Shown here in pieces: positions 11,749 to 22,507 of a stretch of DNA of 39,708 bases. Under the pieces are notes generated by a model. The model saw only the letters and a list, made by a program, of their open reading frames with translations, was not told where the DNA came from and ran no database searches. The stretch comes from Zancudomyces culisetae. Taxonomy: Eukaryota > Kickxellomycota > Harpellomycetes > Harpellales > Legeriomycetaceae. Every line of letters starts with the position of its first letter. Positions within the stretch are counted from its first letter, which is position 1. The stretch lies in the NCBI GenBank assembly GCA_001969505.1, contig LSSK01000602.1, positions 1 through 39,708 of the forward strand. The letters are read 5' to 3'. Both the position numbers and the translations under genes were made by a program.

Positions 11749-13699
11749 TCAAATATTGTTTCAGGTTGCCAGTGCTATTATACAACGGAACTTTTGTGGT
11801 GGCGAGATTGAGGCTTTTTACAACCAAGAAAGAAGCTGTGGCTAATGAAAATTAAGTTTTGGGAATTGAATTGAGCAAAAATCTGAAAAAAAAATTTTTT
11901 TTTTCCAGCTGATACAATTGATTCAAAAACTACACATGACTTGGGTTGGCTAGGGTTGGCTCAGCTTGTTTTTTTAGAAGAGAAAGCAGAAAAGAGAAAA
12001 AAATAGGCAGCAAGGGATGAGGGCATAGCAACTGAGAGCTAATACACTACATGTACTACAGTTATAAACTCAAGATGTTAATAATACTCACATTGTGGTT
12101 GATTGTATTTTTTTAAAGCTTCCAGCATCTTGAAAAACAATAGTATTGTATAGGATGTTTTGTTACTAGTACAATAAATCAGTGGGGTTGTAAGGGCTTA
12201 ATTCTTTTTAGTTGTCTAACCAGGTTTATAAATAGCAGGGATACTTTGAACTTGACACAACTTGTGAGGCTATCCAAGCTTCTTTATTATATTCGTTAAC
12301 TGGCTTTACTAATCTATCAACTACTATTAGCATTCAATTTAACAGGGATACGTGATTTTCTAAACTTGTTAGCAACATAAGTATAAAATAATGTAACATT
12401 TAGCAAATTCTGCACAACATATCCTATAAATCAATCTAAACGAATGTATTATATTTTCAGCATAACACACCACACCCTCTCTATTAGGTACGATAAATCA
12501 AAGTAAATGTAGTGGGGTTTGGCTATGCATGTAAAGTAATCTGTTTTAATGTGTACATTTGTGCTTTTTGTGCAGCTACCGAGTAAAAAATAAATGGAGT
12601 TTTCTGCAAAATGCAGCTATTTTGCTGCAAGGGAAGATCACCATCACTGGTGACGGTGCATGAAGAGCAAGATTGGCACTTGCGTGTAGCTGGGTTCATT
12701 CGGGATTGTTTATAATAATGAAAGATGATGCGTGGCAATTAAACGAAACCCTTTTTTCTTAGCAGATAGCGTAAAAAAGCGCAACATTTTCATGAAATGA
12801 CGAATGCACGTTCCACCCAACACCTAAACGGAAAAGTGATGTTTTCTCCAAGGGTCTTTTATGATTTTCTGGAAATGCCATTTAAAAAAATGGTGGAAAT
12901 TCTACCTAGTCCAGTCCCGGTTCGATCCCAGAAATTTTGTCCAAATATAGCCATTTTTGTTTCTTTTCCAGGTTTGGTAATTTTTAATTTTTTTTACCAG
13001 CCTTAATAATAGACAGATACAAAAGCCAAACTGGAGATAAAATTTACAATTCACATTACTAATATTCGCATCATTTATCGATATTTTTCATTGATTCTAT
13101 TCAATTCTGGAAAAAGAAAAAAATGAAAACATGGCTAATTTCGCAGGACCAGAGAAAAGTAGAAAACCTGTAAAACAATTGGCTAAAGATTTAGGAACAA
13201 CAAAAAAAAGTGAAACAAAAGATTAGTAATGATTGGCAAATTTTTTGCAAAATTTGAACAAAAATTCTGCCTAGCATGCTGTTCGTTTTCCAAAACTCAG
13301 TGGTTAAAATGGACAAGAACGGGTTTTTTTTTCATTTTACCGCAACCCAAATTGGGCTACAAGGTTATTTATAACACAAAGAAATCAAACTGTGCAAAGA
13401 TAATAAATATTATATTACCCATTCGCCTGGTTGATTAAAAGTGCATAAATATAAGGAATATCGAGTTTACTTTTATGAATTGCATTCTATCTCGAAATCC
13501 CACCAAAATATATTGATTAAAGTGCAAGTACAGCTACACCTAACCAACCCTAATTAACCGAACGTTTGAACTCAGAACCAAACGTGCAAAAAAAAAAGCA
13601 AAATTTTAGGGTAATCCAACTTAGTATCGAATACAAGCAAAAAGAGAAAGGGAAAAACTCCAACCATCCACCCTTACAAGTAAAGCAAGTCAAGTTAGG
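11749..13699. other. Divergent spacer LIA1 / F-box gene, 1.95 kb
   Basis: Long AT-rich divergent spacer. It holds an A9T10 tract at 11886-11904, a small G+C-richer island near 12587-12760, and an isolated sequence CGGTTCGATCC near 12918 that resembles a tRNA B box but has no partner stems. No gene is supported. Confidence 0.6.
11886..11904. promoter_or_regulatory. A9T10 tract upstream of LIA1
   Basis: A perfect A9T10 block, again flanked by CTG and CC like the one before SUP45, lies about 140 bp upstream of the LIA1 start (minus strand). It is probably a nucleosome-depleting promoter element. Confidence 0.45.
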
Positions 13700-15720
13700 A
13701 TGCAAGGAGTCAAAAGAAGTTTTCCCGAAAATGCTGCTGTTAATGAAAGCAGCGAAGGGAATAGATTTTTGGTAGAAGGGCATTCGTTTTCAACAGAACA
13801 AATAAATGGATCAGAGAATGAAGAAAAAAGTCAATTTAAAAAGCTAAAAAGCGATAAAGCCAGTTGCTATAGACACTCGTCGCACACATACCTGACTGAA
13901 AGCCAAAAGATAGATTCTAGTTTTAAAATGGTAAGTTTGCTTTTGTTTTGTTTTTTGTTTTTGAAGGTCTAGATCGAGGCTATAATGGTCATGACCTGCT
14001 TCCAGCAAACATTGGTGAAATTGGAACCAAAATATGGTTATACACATATATATTGAATATAACTGATTTCAAATAGCAACTGGAAAACTTTAGCCAAAGC
14101 GAGAAAGAAAAAATATATAAGGTGATAGAGTTATTTAGCCAAGGAAGCTCAGAAGGTAGATTAATGATGCTGAAGGGAATTGTAAACATAGCATGCACAA
14201 ATCAGCTGTCTTATCTGAACCAAGAGGTTCCTAAGCATTTAAGGATAGATTTTTTGACAAATTTACCACCAGAGATAAGTTTTCATATCCTAAATTATAT
14301 GGATGCAAAGACATTGGCTCAGGCGTGTCAGGTATCACGAGCCTGGGCACGGATGGCTGATGATGAACTAATATGGCAGAGAATGTGCGTACAGCATATA
14401 GGCAAAATCTGCGAAAAATGTGGCTGGGGATTGCCTCGTCTTCAACCTAAGGACAGAAGGCTGTATGCAAATGGTAATGGAGAAAAATGGGAAACAACCG
14501 AGGGAGAAAGAGGGGAGGAGGGTGATGATAACGGTAGTAGCGGTAGCAACGGTGGTTTTGGCGGTGTTAGTGGTGAAGATGCACTTGGTAGCTTGAATGG
14601 TTCTAGTGGTACTGGTGTTGATATTTGTGAGAAGGATTTATCAAAAGATATAAATAAAAAACTCTTAGATTGTAGCAAACGAGAAATACAGCAGAGTTAC
14701 GAAAATGGGAACGAAGGAGAAAGCAGCAGTGGTGGAGAGGAGCAAAGTGGACAATACGATAACAAAAATAAGACGAACAGTGACACACGTAGGAAATGGA
14801 AAAGAGAATATGCAAGACGGCAAGCAGTAGTCAAAAACTGGAGAAAGCTGCAGTACGAAATAATTGAGGCACAACAAATCGAGTCGGAGGTGGTGTGTGT
14901 ACAAGGCAACGAGACATACATGGCATCAGCATGCACAGACAACACAATCCGTATCAACGACGTCAAAACAGGGGATCATGTGCAGACGCTTGTGGGCCAT
15001 ACCGATGCAATTACATCGCTGTATCTGGACGACTGTAAGCTGGTATCAGGGTCGCTGGACGGCACAATCAAGATTTGGTGTTACCGACGAGCCGAGTGTA
15101 TACGCACAATTGCAATGGAAGAAGGCGTCGGGGTTACGGCACTGACAATGCTGAACACAGTGTGCGCAGCAGGAAAGGTCGATGGCACAATCAGTGTGTA
15201 TGATTTTTCCAATGCGACACGCTACGACTTGGCAGGCCACGCTGGTGCTGTTAATGCACTGTTGTTTTTGCACGACCATTCGCTAGTCAGCTGTTCAGAC
15301 GACATGTTGATCAAGCGATGGCATATTCACTCGCTCCGATGCACTCACATCTATAACGGCCATTCACTCAGCGTTCGATGTATTGCAACTAGTGCCACAT
15401 CACAATTGCTGTACTCAGCATCACTTGACGGAACCATTCGCGTGTGGGATGCCGATTCTGCCAAGTGCCTGGAAGTGCTGTGCTATCAGGGCGAGGGTGT
15501 GTGGTCGATCGCTACCGATTCGTTCCGGCTAATCAGTGGCCACAATGACGGCTCTGTATGTGTATGGAATCTGGACTGTCACAAGCTTAACCACCGTATC
15601 AAAGTCTGTGACTCTCCCGTCAACTCGCTGTGTTTATCTGAAACCCGATTCCTGTGTGGCTGCAAATCTGCCAAGGCCCTAGTCTTTGACTTTACTCCTC
15701 CTCCCGCTGTTTTCTTCTAA
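13700..15720 (+). CDS. F-box/WD40 protein, Cdc4/Fbw7-type SCF substrate receptor
   Basis: Substrate-recognition subunit of an SCF ubiquitin ligase. Exons 13700-13930 and 14077-15720, joined in phase 0 (donor GTAAGT, acceptor AATAG), give 624 residues. A helical segment at about 85-125 resembles the Cdc4 dimerisation domain. The F-box is at about 134-180 (IDFLTNLPPEISFHILNYMD, AQACQVSRAWARM), followed by the linker CEKCGWGLPRL common in fungal Cdc4-like proteins. A long Gly/Ser/Asn/Glu-rich, probably disordered insertion (about 205-300) precedes seven WD40 blades (about 346-620; SGSLDGTIKIW and SASLDGTIRVWD are the clearest). The first blade lacks the usual GH. Cdc4 is the best family match; Met30 or another WD40 F-box protein is possible. 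Its last 29 bases overlap the convergent ALKBH8-like CDS. Confidence 0.88.
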
Positions 15721-17300
15721 GTTCCCGAACAAACATTGTATTTTGATCACACAGTGCCTGGTACTCGCACCGACATGTTATGTCCCGGTTAATGCTTCTG
15801 ATTGTCAAGCTCCATCGCTCTTTCCGCTCTCGCATTATTCCTCCCGCCATCACATCGGTTCTTCTTGTACGGATTCCATGTTCCCATCCGTATCGCGCGT
15901 CTCCGCTCAGAACCACCAAACTTCCCGCCTGTAAATCCTGCTCTACAAGCGACCCGGTTGATGGGTGTCTGAATTCCATTATTATTGGTGCCATCAGCGA
16001 TACTATTAGTAAGTTTTCTCCAAATGCTGTGTGTGAATCCGCGTGAAATGAGATTCCTGTTCCCGGTTCGTATTTCTGTACTGTTAGTTGGTCGTATTCT
16101 GTATTATCCATCCCTTCACATACGTTCTTCAGCTTTTCTTTGGCTCTGTTTATTACCTTTTCCATTATCATCTGTGGTATTTTCTGCTTTACCACATGCT
16201 CTCCTATTTGGTTTCCCCCAATGTGTTTTTTTTTATAGTCAAATGCATGGCCATAATGTTGCTATTTTCATCATTGTTAATTTTTTGTTAATTTCCTTTG
16301 TACTACTTTATTTTGTACAATTATTCTTTTTTCCTTTCTCCTTTCACACTTCATCATTTTCCTCCTTCTTACCCTCACTCTCTGAATAAACCTATAAAGC
16401 TAAGCATATCGACAATACATTTATCACCAACTTACCATTTTACGGTTTTGTATACAAAAGTATCTACTCTTTCCCGGCTCTCTCTCACCTCCCTCTTCCA
16501 CCTCAGTTTGATCGCCTCCAAATCCGGCTACCTCCTTCAAGAGCTCATCCTGCTCCTCCTGGCTAAGGAAATCTGGAATATAGTACAACCCATTGACTTT
16601 TATCTTCCTTCTGTCATCCTTGTTGTCTACAATTTGATCAGTCCTGCTACTCTCTTTACTTGCTTCAGCACCTGCCTCTGTCGATGTGTCTATGTCTGCA
16701 CTTAGGCTAAGCGCAGATATTTTCCGATCAGTCAAATACGCAAAATCGACATGGTTTATATACTCTAGAAACAATATTTTGCCGCCCAATTGGTTACATG
16801 GCTTTTCATGCATCTCATCCCTAGCTACTTTTGCATCGTCACCCCCACGGAATTCAACAAAACTATATGGCTAAGAAAAGTATCAATATTTATTCTTGTT
16901 ACTACAATCATTCCACTTTGCCCAAAGTCCGGATTGCACTTACCTTTCCTTTGACAATAATAACACGCTCAAACCCCTTATATCCCTGAAATATTCCCTC
17001 CAGCTGTTCATTGCTGGTTACGCCCCCAACTTGGCCAATTCCCAAATTCACAATAATCATCGTTTTTCTGGGTAACTTTGAGAAATACCCGTCATTATTC
17101 CTATTTTTGAGGTTTTCCTCTTTCGTACATGGCTCAAGTTTGTGAAAGGTATTGTACGCTTCACTCTTTTTTTGTGCCAGTTTTCTTTGTTCTTTTATTT
17201 CTCTTTTGGAAAACTGTACAGCTGTGCTACTTTCTGAAGTGTCAACGGTATTGCCGTTATTTTCCAAAAATATCGAGACCGTGTCTATTTCCATCTCCAT
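15692..17300 (-). CDS. ALKBH8-like RRM plus AlkB dioxygenase (tRNA wobble-uridine hydroxylase)
   Basis: Fe(II)/2-oxoglutarate dioxygenase of the ALKBH8 type, whose animal members hydroxylate 5-methoxycarbonylmethyluridine at the tRNA wobble base. Exons on the minus strand: 17300-16944, 16870-16436, 16261-15692, all phase 0, giving 453 residues. An RRM spans the first junction (MIIVNLGIGQVGG ... VKGK|PYSFVEFRGG). The AlkB fold follows with QHYGHAFDY and YEPGTGISFHADSHTAFGEN, giving the HxD iron ligands, then the distal His in YGWEHGI and the 2-oxoglutarate Arg in RWSLTIR. The C-terminal CRCEYQALCDQ matches the Cys-rich end of the ALKBH8 dioxygenase. The methyltransferase domain of animal ALKBH8 is absent, as expected where Trm9 is a separate protein. 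The CDS end overlaps the F-box gene. Confidence 0.88.
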
Positions 17301-17665
17301 ATGTTCTACAATTCTATCTCTAACTCTAGTTTTTGTAAAAAAGTTTAATATACTATCGAGAGTTGAAAAAAAAATGCAGTCCTAATAAGCACACTAGTAT
17401 AACTTTTCTTCTTTGGGCGATTTTCTGTTCATGATTTCTTTTTTTTTTCAAAATCAAAATTTTATGGCGCCATTTTCGTTGATTCAATTTGAATAAAACG
17501 AGATATATGTTCTATTAAACGAGTAGACACTTGGTTCTTTTACGTTCATTTTATTTAATATTTTCCACCATAGTGCTATCACTATCGCATGTACTGATTG
17601 TAAAACACAACTCTTTGAAAAGGAAAAACTGCCTAGTATAAACATCATATTTATTCTGTTTCAAT
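17301..17665. other. Intergenic spacer
   Basis: AT-rich spacer upstream of the ALKBH8-like start and downstream of the unrecognised minus-strand gene. It contains a TGGCGCCA palindrome near 17465-17472. Nothing else was recognised. Confidence 0.55.
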
Positions 17666-18477
17666 CTATTCCTGTAATAGCTTTAACAATCGGCCCGATA
17701 CTTCTTTGTATAAGGTTTTTTCTGCGCTAGTGAATAGTTCGTCGTTACCCTCATTGTGCTCAACCTTTTGCTCATCATCATAATCGGTACAGCACCCCTG
17801 TATTTGTGACTCGGAGGACATGTCCATGCCTAGCCCTAGCATTAGTACATTAGTACATTAATATGGCAAAATCTACAATCCACACAATTTACTGACTTCA
17901 AAAATACAAAACACAGTATTACCGTATCCCCAGACCCTGGATCCATCTTTAATTACAACTATCGATGTATCTGCTCCGAGCAAATCGGTATCCACACGCT
18001 TTTTTGGCATGCTAACCTGCTCCAATGATTCTATACCTTTTATAAACTCGACCAGCTTTTCTCTAAGCCGTTAGTAATAACTTCAGTAAGTACTCCTCTT
18101 TCACTCCTCTCCCTTTTCGAAAAAAACGTTTATTTAAAAATAGATAAATTGTAAACCAGAAAATTGTAGCATATATCGCTTACCCGCTCAATGTACTAGA
18201 ACTTCTTACAAACCGTGGTGCCTTTCCCTTTTCGGCTGTAATACACTTTTCGTGTTCAACAGTCATTCGCGTTGTATCGCCGTCAATGTCAAACGTTTCT
18301 CTAAATTATAACACACTCTTAAACAACGGAACAATATATGTAAACGAGTATAATACTGACAACTTACTGGTATTTCGGTCCTACAAATGGTCCATATGTT
18401 ATTCCTGTGCCTATAAAAACTTTGTAGAGTGGCTCGTCGTTACCTCTTCTCTCGTTCTGTTCTCTAGCTGGTTCCAT
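17666..18477 (-). CDS. Unrecognised 178-residue protein, four exons
   Basis: Not recognised. Minus-strand exons 18477-18368, 18300-18184, 18062-17923 and 17835-17666 splice into one frame (537 nt, 178 residues, stop TAG). Each junction splits a codon consistently: CA|A, GG|A and G|GG. Acceptors are all TAG, and two introns have TACTAAC-like branch sites close to the acceptor (TTACTAACGGCTTAG; TACTAATG twice). Exon 1 reads YKVFIGTGITYGPFVGPKY, exon 2 TVEHEKCITAEKGKAPRFV, exon 3 TDLLGADTSIVVIKDGSRVW. The last exon is acidic and ends in a short helix (TLYKEVSGRLLKLLQE). No signal peptide, membrane segment or zinc motif is visible. The four frame-preserving junctions make a real gene likely; function is unknown. 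Confidence 0.72.
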
Positions 18478-19538
18478 TTTTATACCTTGCTTAAAATATG
18501 AACAATAATACTTATTAAAAGTTAAATCGAAGCAAACCAGGTTCAATGATGTTTTATCCCTTCTAAACAACAAAAAAAAAGCAATGTATGAGAAATAATT
18601 TGTAAAAATAAATAAAATCCGCACATATTTTCTGGCACGTGAACTGTTTTGCTCTTGGCCTATCCCTGTCCTTATCCCTACCCCCATCCCAGCACTTTTT
18701 CTATGATTCCACTATGTTCATTAGTTACAAGAGGATTTGGTTGTGATAAAACTTCATACAAGTGTTTGTTGGAGCATGTTCCAGCTTATTTTTGTTTTGT
18801 TTCTAATTCCGTTATACAAGGGGTATAAGATGCTATCTAAAAGTAGCAAAACATTTGCAAAGAATAAAAACCAGATAGATTATATATCATAGAATCAAAT
18901 AGACTTTCCCTTGTTCTTTGGTTTATCCCAAATGTTGTGTATTTAGCCTTGGCAGAAAAGGCAATAAAAGCACAACACCCCTTTTGTGATGTTTTATGCT
19001 AGATAGTGTCTTTTTTCAACGCTTTTTGGTATTAGTTTGACTCTGAACTTTGAAACATCCTTATAGAAAAAAAAGTCGTTTCATTTTTCGAGTAAAGTGT
19101 GGTTGACGGTTTAGTATAATATAAACTTTATTCTTTCTTCTACCCATCATTGCTATCTGTTTGATATATTACATAAAAAGTTGTACCATATTTCATATTA
19201 CATTCTTCACCCTTCACCACTCATAGTTCTCTCCTCCTTTTATATAACTGTCTGCTTTCTTCAATTTAAGGGGTTTTGTTTTGTATTGTATTGTATTGTA
19301 CTGTATTGTAGATATTTAAATGATCATTTTGGAATTAACACACTTCCAATAGAAAATTTTTTTGGCCGCCAAATAATCGCAACTGGAAAAGAAAAAAAAA
19401 GAAATCATATCACATCAGGCAAAATTATTTGATTATTTTTGGTCTAAAATTTATCTACTTTTAAATGATTATCTTCCATACATCTTAATAGAATCATAAA
19501 ATTAAAACTATCTAGATAAACAGAAAGGTGCAACAGAA
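18478..19538. other. Divergent spacer before MRPL33
   Basis: AT-rich divergent promoter region between the unrecognised gene and MRPL33, including the TTGTA repeat at 19281-19310. I see no gene or clear regulatory site. Confidence 0.6.
19281..19310. repeat. TTGTA pentamer repeat
   Basis: Six tandem TTGTA units, the fifth changed to CTGTA, about 230 bp before the MRPL33 start. It is a simple repeat. Confidence 0.85.
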
Positions 19539-19979
19539 ATGTTTAAGGCAAACAGTTTGTATCAGGTAGCGGGTAGAATCTTGCCAGTTACCAACAGATC
19601 GATTTTCAAATCAGCAATATCGAAACCAGCAGCTTTACGTGTGAATTATAATGTAAATAAATCAACATTTTCGACATTACCAATGCTAAAACAAAACGCA
19701 GAAATCAAGACCGATGATAGCCCTGCACAACCTGAGGAAAATAAAATGTACCGAGTCGAACTGATTCGATCATTGATTGGATTAAAGAAGAGCACTCGAG
19801 ATAGAGCGAATGCGATGGGGCTTAAGCGCGTCGGGTATGTTACCTACCATCAAATCACACCAGAAGTTGCAGGAGCAATCCTTAGACTGAAAGAGCTTGT
19901 AAAAGTTGATATAGTGACTAAACAAATCAGCAACAAGACGCCGCAGCCTCTGGGTTTCAAGATTATCAAAAATCAATAA
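19539..19979 (+). CDS. MRPL33: Mitochondrial large-subunit ribosomal protein uL30m
   Basis: Component of the mitochondrial 54S ribosomal subunit, bacterial L30 family. It is 146 residues and intronless. The first ~45 residues are rich in Arg, Lys, Ser and Ala with no acidic residues, as in a mitochondrial targeting presequence (MFKANSLYQVAGRILPVTNR). The L30 core is at about 70-130: YRVELIRSLIGLKKSTRDRA, then GLKRVGYVTYHQITPEVAG, with the ferredoxin-like strand-helix order of L30. The C-terminal extension past LVKVDIVTKQ is short. Yeast Mrpl33 is shorter (86 residues); the extra length is the presequence. Start chosen as the first ATG, followed directly by presequence-like sequence. Confidence 0.92.
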   Translation: MFKANSLYQVAGRILPVTNRSIFKSAISKPAALRVNYNVNKSTFSTLPMLKQNAEIKTDDSPAQPEENKMYRVELIRSLIGLKKSTRDRANAMGLKRVGYVTYHQITPEVAGAILRLKELVKVDIVTKQISNKTPQPLGFKIIKNQ

Positions 19980-20402
19980 ATCTGATTACCCATTATTCTT
20001 TTTTTTTTCTCCCTTTTGGCATTTTTAATCTCGTAGTCCTTGTGTTATTTTATATGTATCTAGAAATAAAAGTAAAATACAACTATCTTTTATAAAATAC
20101 ATCAAGATTGGTCTCGAACAGCTACAAACATACTAGGAAAGCAAGTTGATTTTGCCGATCTGCTTTGTAGGAGAGAGGGTATTTATTCATGATTTTTTTT
20201 TTTGGTTTTAACTTTCAGATTTTCTGGAAGAGTATTTATTTTTTTTATAGGTGATGAGTCCCAAACATATAAATGCTATAAAAATCCATTTTTAGCTTTT
20301 GTTTAATGGTTTTAAAAGAAATACCAACTTTACAATCAAATATTAAATAAAAAGTAAAAGAAACATAGTATTCAACCAAAAGAATCAAATGGAAAGTCAA
20401 GA
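19980..20402. other. Intergenic MRPL33 / WDR70-like
   Basis: AT-rich spacer between co-directional genes, with poly-T right after the MRPL33 stop. No feature recognised. Confidence 0.55.
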
Positions 20403-22495
20403 ATGGCAATAAATAAGCTGAATTTTGTAAATTTGTATAAACAACAGGGTTCAAAAAGATCCAAGGCATCCGAATCTGGGGAAACACAAAACGAAAAACA
20501 GTCGAATACATCCAAAAACTCATCTAATCTTCCGACCAGGACAGAAGATAGTATTAAAGCTACAGATGACAGGGAAGATGCACAAAGGGGATCAGTTGGA
20601 ACTGTTAACGAAGAGCTCGCAAACAAAATCAAGAGCAGCCTTATGGGCAGCGGGGTCCTACATGGCCATTACAAGACCGTCACGGCGATTGATTGGGAGG
20701 ATTCTGGTGCTAGGATGATTACGGGAGGGTATGATTACAAGGTGAAGTTGTGGAATTTCGGAGGGATGGATTCTAGGCTACAATCGTTTAGAGAAATCGA
20801 AGCTGCTGAGGGATATCAGGTAAGTGTAACAATGTATTTATATATGTAATGTATATATAGGTAAAAAAAACATCAGTTTGCTTTTTTTATTTTATATGAT
20901 CTTATTGAAACAAGCGCGTTAATATAAATACTAAATCATGTATAAAACCTTATTAAACTAGATAAATGATTTAAAGTTCAGTTTAACTGGAGAAATGTTT
21001 TTAGCAGCCACGACTTCACCACAAGTTCGATTATTTGATCGAAATGGAATAATGCTGTAAGTTGCAAATGTTATTTTTATTGTTATGTTATTTTTATTGT
21101 TATTTAGTTATTGAGTAAAACGCAAATGAGATTGAAATAATAATGGCGGAACGTATAAACTAAAATAGACAAGAATACAAGAGGGGCGACATGTACCTAA
21201 AGGATATGAGGCACACGAATGGGCACGTATCATCTTTAACAAGTTGTTTATGGGATCCTAGTGACAAAAACAAGTTTATAACGGCAGCTACAGATGCGAC
21301 TATACGGGTGTGGGATGTAGAAAGTTCTTTGAAGCAGCAAGAAGTGGTGGTTGTGAGAGGAGCGGGTAAATCTAAGGGCAACAGGAAATTATCGGTGACG
21401 GCAATGGGCTATCCAATGGAACAGGATAGAGGAAAATATTTGGTATCTGGCCACGATGATGGAAGTATATCTATATGGTCGACATTGACGACAAATAAAG
21501 TGAGAGCGGATATAAATATAGATCATGCGCATAGTTATGGATCAGAAATAACATCAGTTGTAGTTCATAGAGACGGAAATAGAATATATAGTCGCAGCAA
21601 CGATTCTACAATCAAGTTGTGGGACATTAGAAAACTAAAAAACAATGGACTTGGTGGTGGTGGGTGTGGCGCAGTATCGGTAGTTGATGGAGGAGTAGTA
21701 TCAACATATCCACAAACCAGCATTAGTTTATCACCGAATGGAAATAAAGTACTGGTAGCCACTAATGATGGAGTTATACCTGAACTAGTGTTCTTTGACT
21801 CGGCAGATTTAACCGAGTTGTATAGAAAACGAATAGAAATAGATGGGAATAGGAGCGGTGAACAATACAGAGAAACAGGTGCGAATAAATCTAAGGTTAG
21901 CCTTGTTAAGGTATTTTGGCACAAAAAAATTGAGCAGTTAGCAGTGACCAACTCGCTAGGAAATACACAAATATTTTACAATGACAATAAAAATTCCAAT
22001 GACACAGCAGTGGTAAAAAATAAAGGAATAATACAATGTATCAACAAAAAAGCGAGCACTATCAAGGATTCTAGTAAAGGTTCTGCAACTGATGGTGGTG
22101 ACTATGGAGTTGTTGGCAAAATAATCACACCACATGCGCTACCACTGTTTAAAGAGGAGTCAGCATCGGTATCGCAGTCCGCAAGACTAAGGAAAATGGC
22201 CAAGATCCGCAAAAATCCAGTGCTATCAGCTAAACCCGAACCACCTGTAAATGCTGGTCGTCAAGGCAAGGGAGGAATGATCGGAACAAGCGAAACGCAG
22301 TATATTATGCGATCCATCATGAAAGATACCTCGCGAGACGAAGACCCTCGTGCAGCTCTCCTCAAACATGCAGCTGAGGCAGAGGCCAATCCGTACTTTA
22401 TTGCGCCAGCATACCAAAAGAACCAACCCAAACCAGTATTCAATGAAGAGCCAATTGATGAAAATGTTGAGCCACAGCTCAAAAGAAGGAAATAA
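20403..22495 (+). CDS. WDR70-like WD40 repeat protein
   Basis: WD40 protein of the WDR70 (gastrulation-defective) family. In fission yeast and human, WDR70 works with CUL4-DDB1-type ligases and supports H2B ubiquitination and DNA end resection; that role here is by homology. Exons 20403-20819, 20962-21056, 21169-22495 give 612 residues. The middle junction is CT|A, rebuilding MLQEYKRGDMYLKDM, a conserved block before GHV. WD signs: HGHYKTVTAIDWEDSGARM, GGYDYKVKLWNF, ATDATIRVWDV, SGHDDGSISIW, SNDSTIKLWDIRKL. The C-terminal conserved segments RLRKMAKIRKNPVLSAKPEP and YIMRSIMKD, then YFIAPAYQKNQP, are typical of the family. The stop lies 12 bp from the convergent stop of the next gene. Confidence 0.92.
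21070..21103. repeat. 17-nt tandem duplication in WDR70-like intron 2
   Basis: Two head-to-tail copies of GTTATTTTTATTGTTAT within intron 21057-21168; probably a recent slippage duplication. Confidence 0.85.
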
Positions 22496-22507
22496 AAGGC
22501 ATGCCTG

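Noticed and set aside
12890-12945. CGGTTCGATCC resembling a tRNA T-arm/B box
   Set aside because: The flanking T-stem has two mismatches of five, and no A box, anticodon arm or acceptor stem pairs with it.
21182-21191. Alternative acceptors AAG or GAG just before the WDR70-like third exon
   Set aside because: AAG breaks the frame left by exon 2; TAG at 21166-21168 keeps frame and gives a family-like LQEYKRGDMY.
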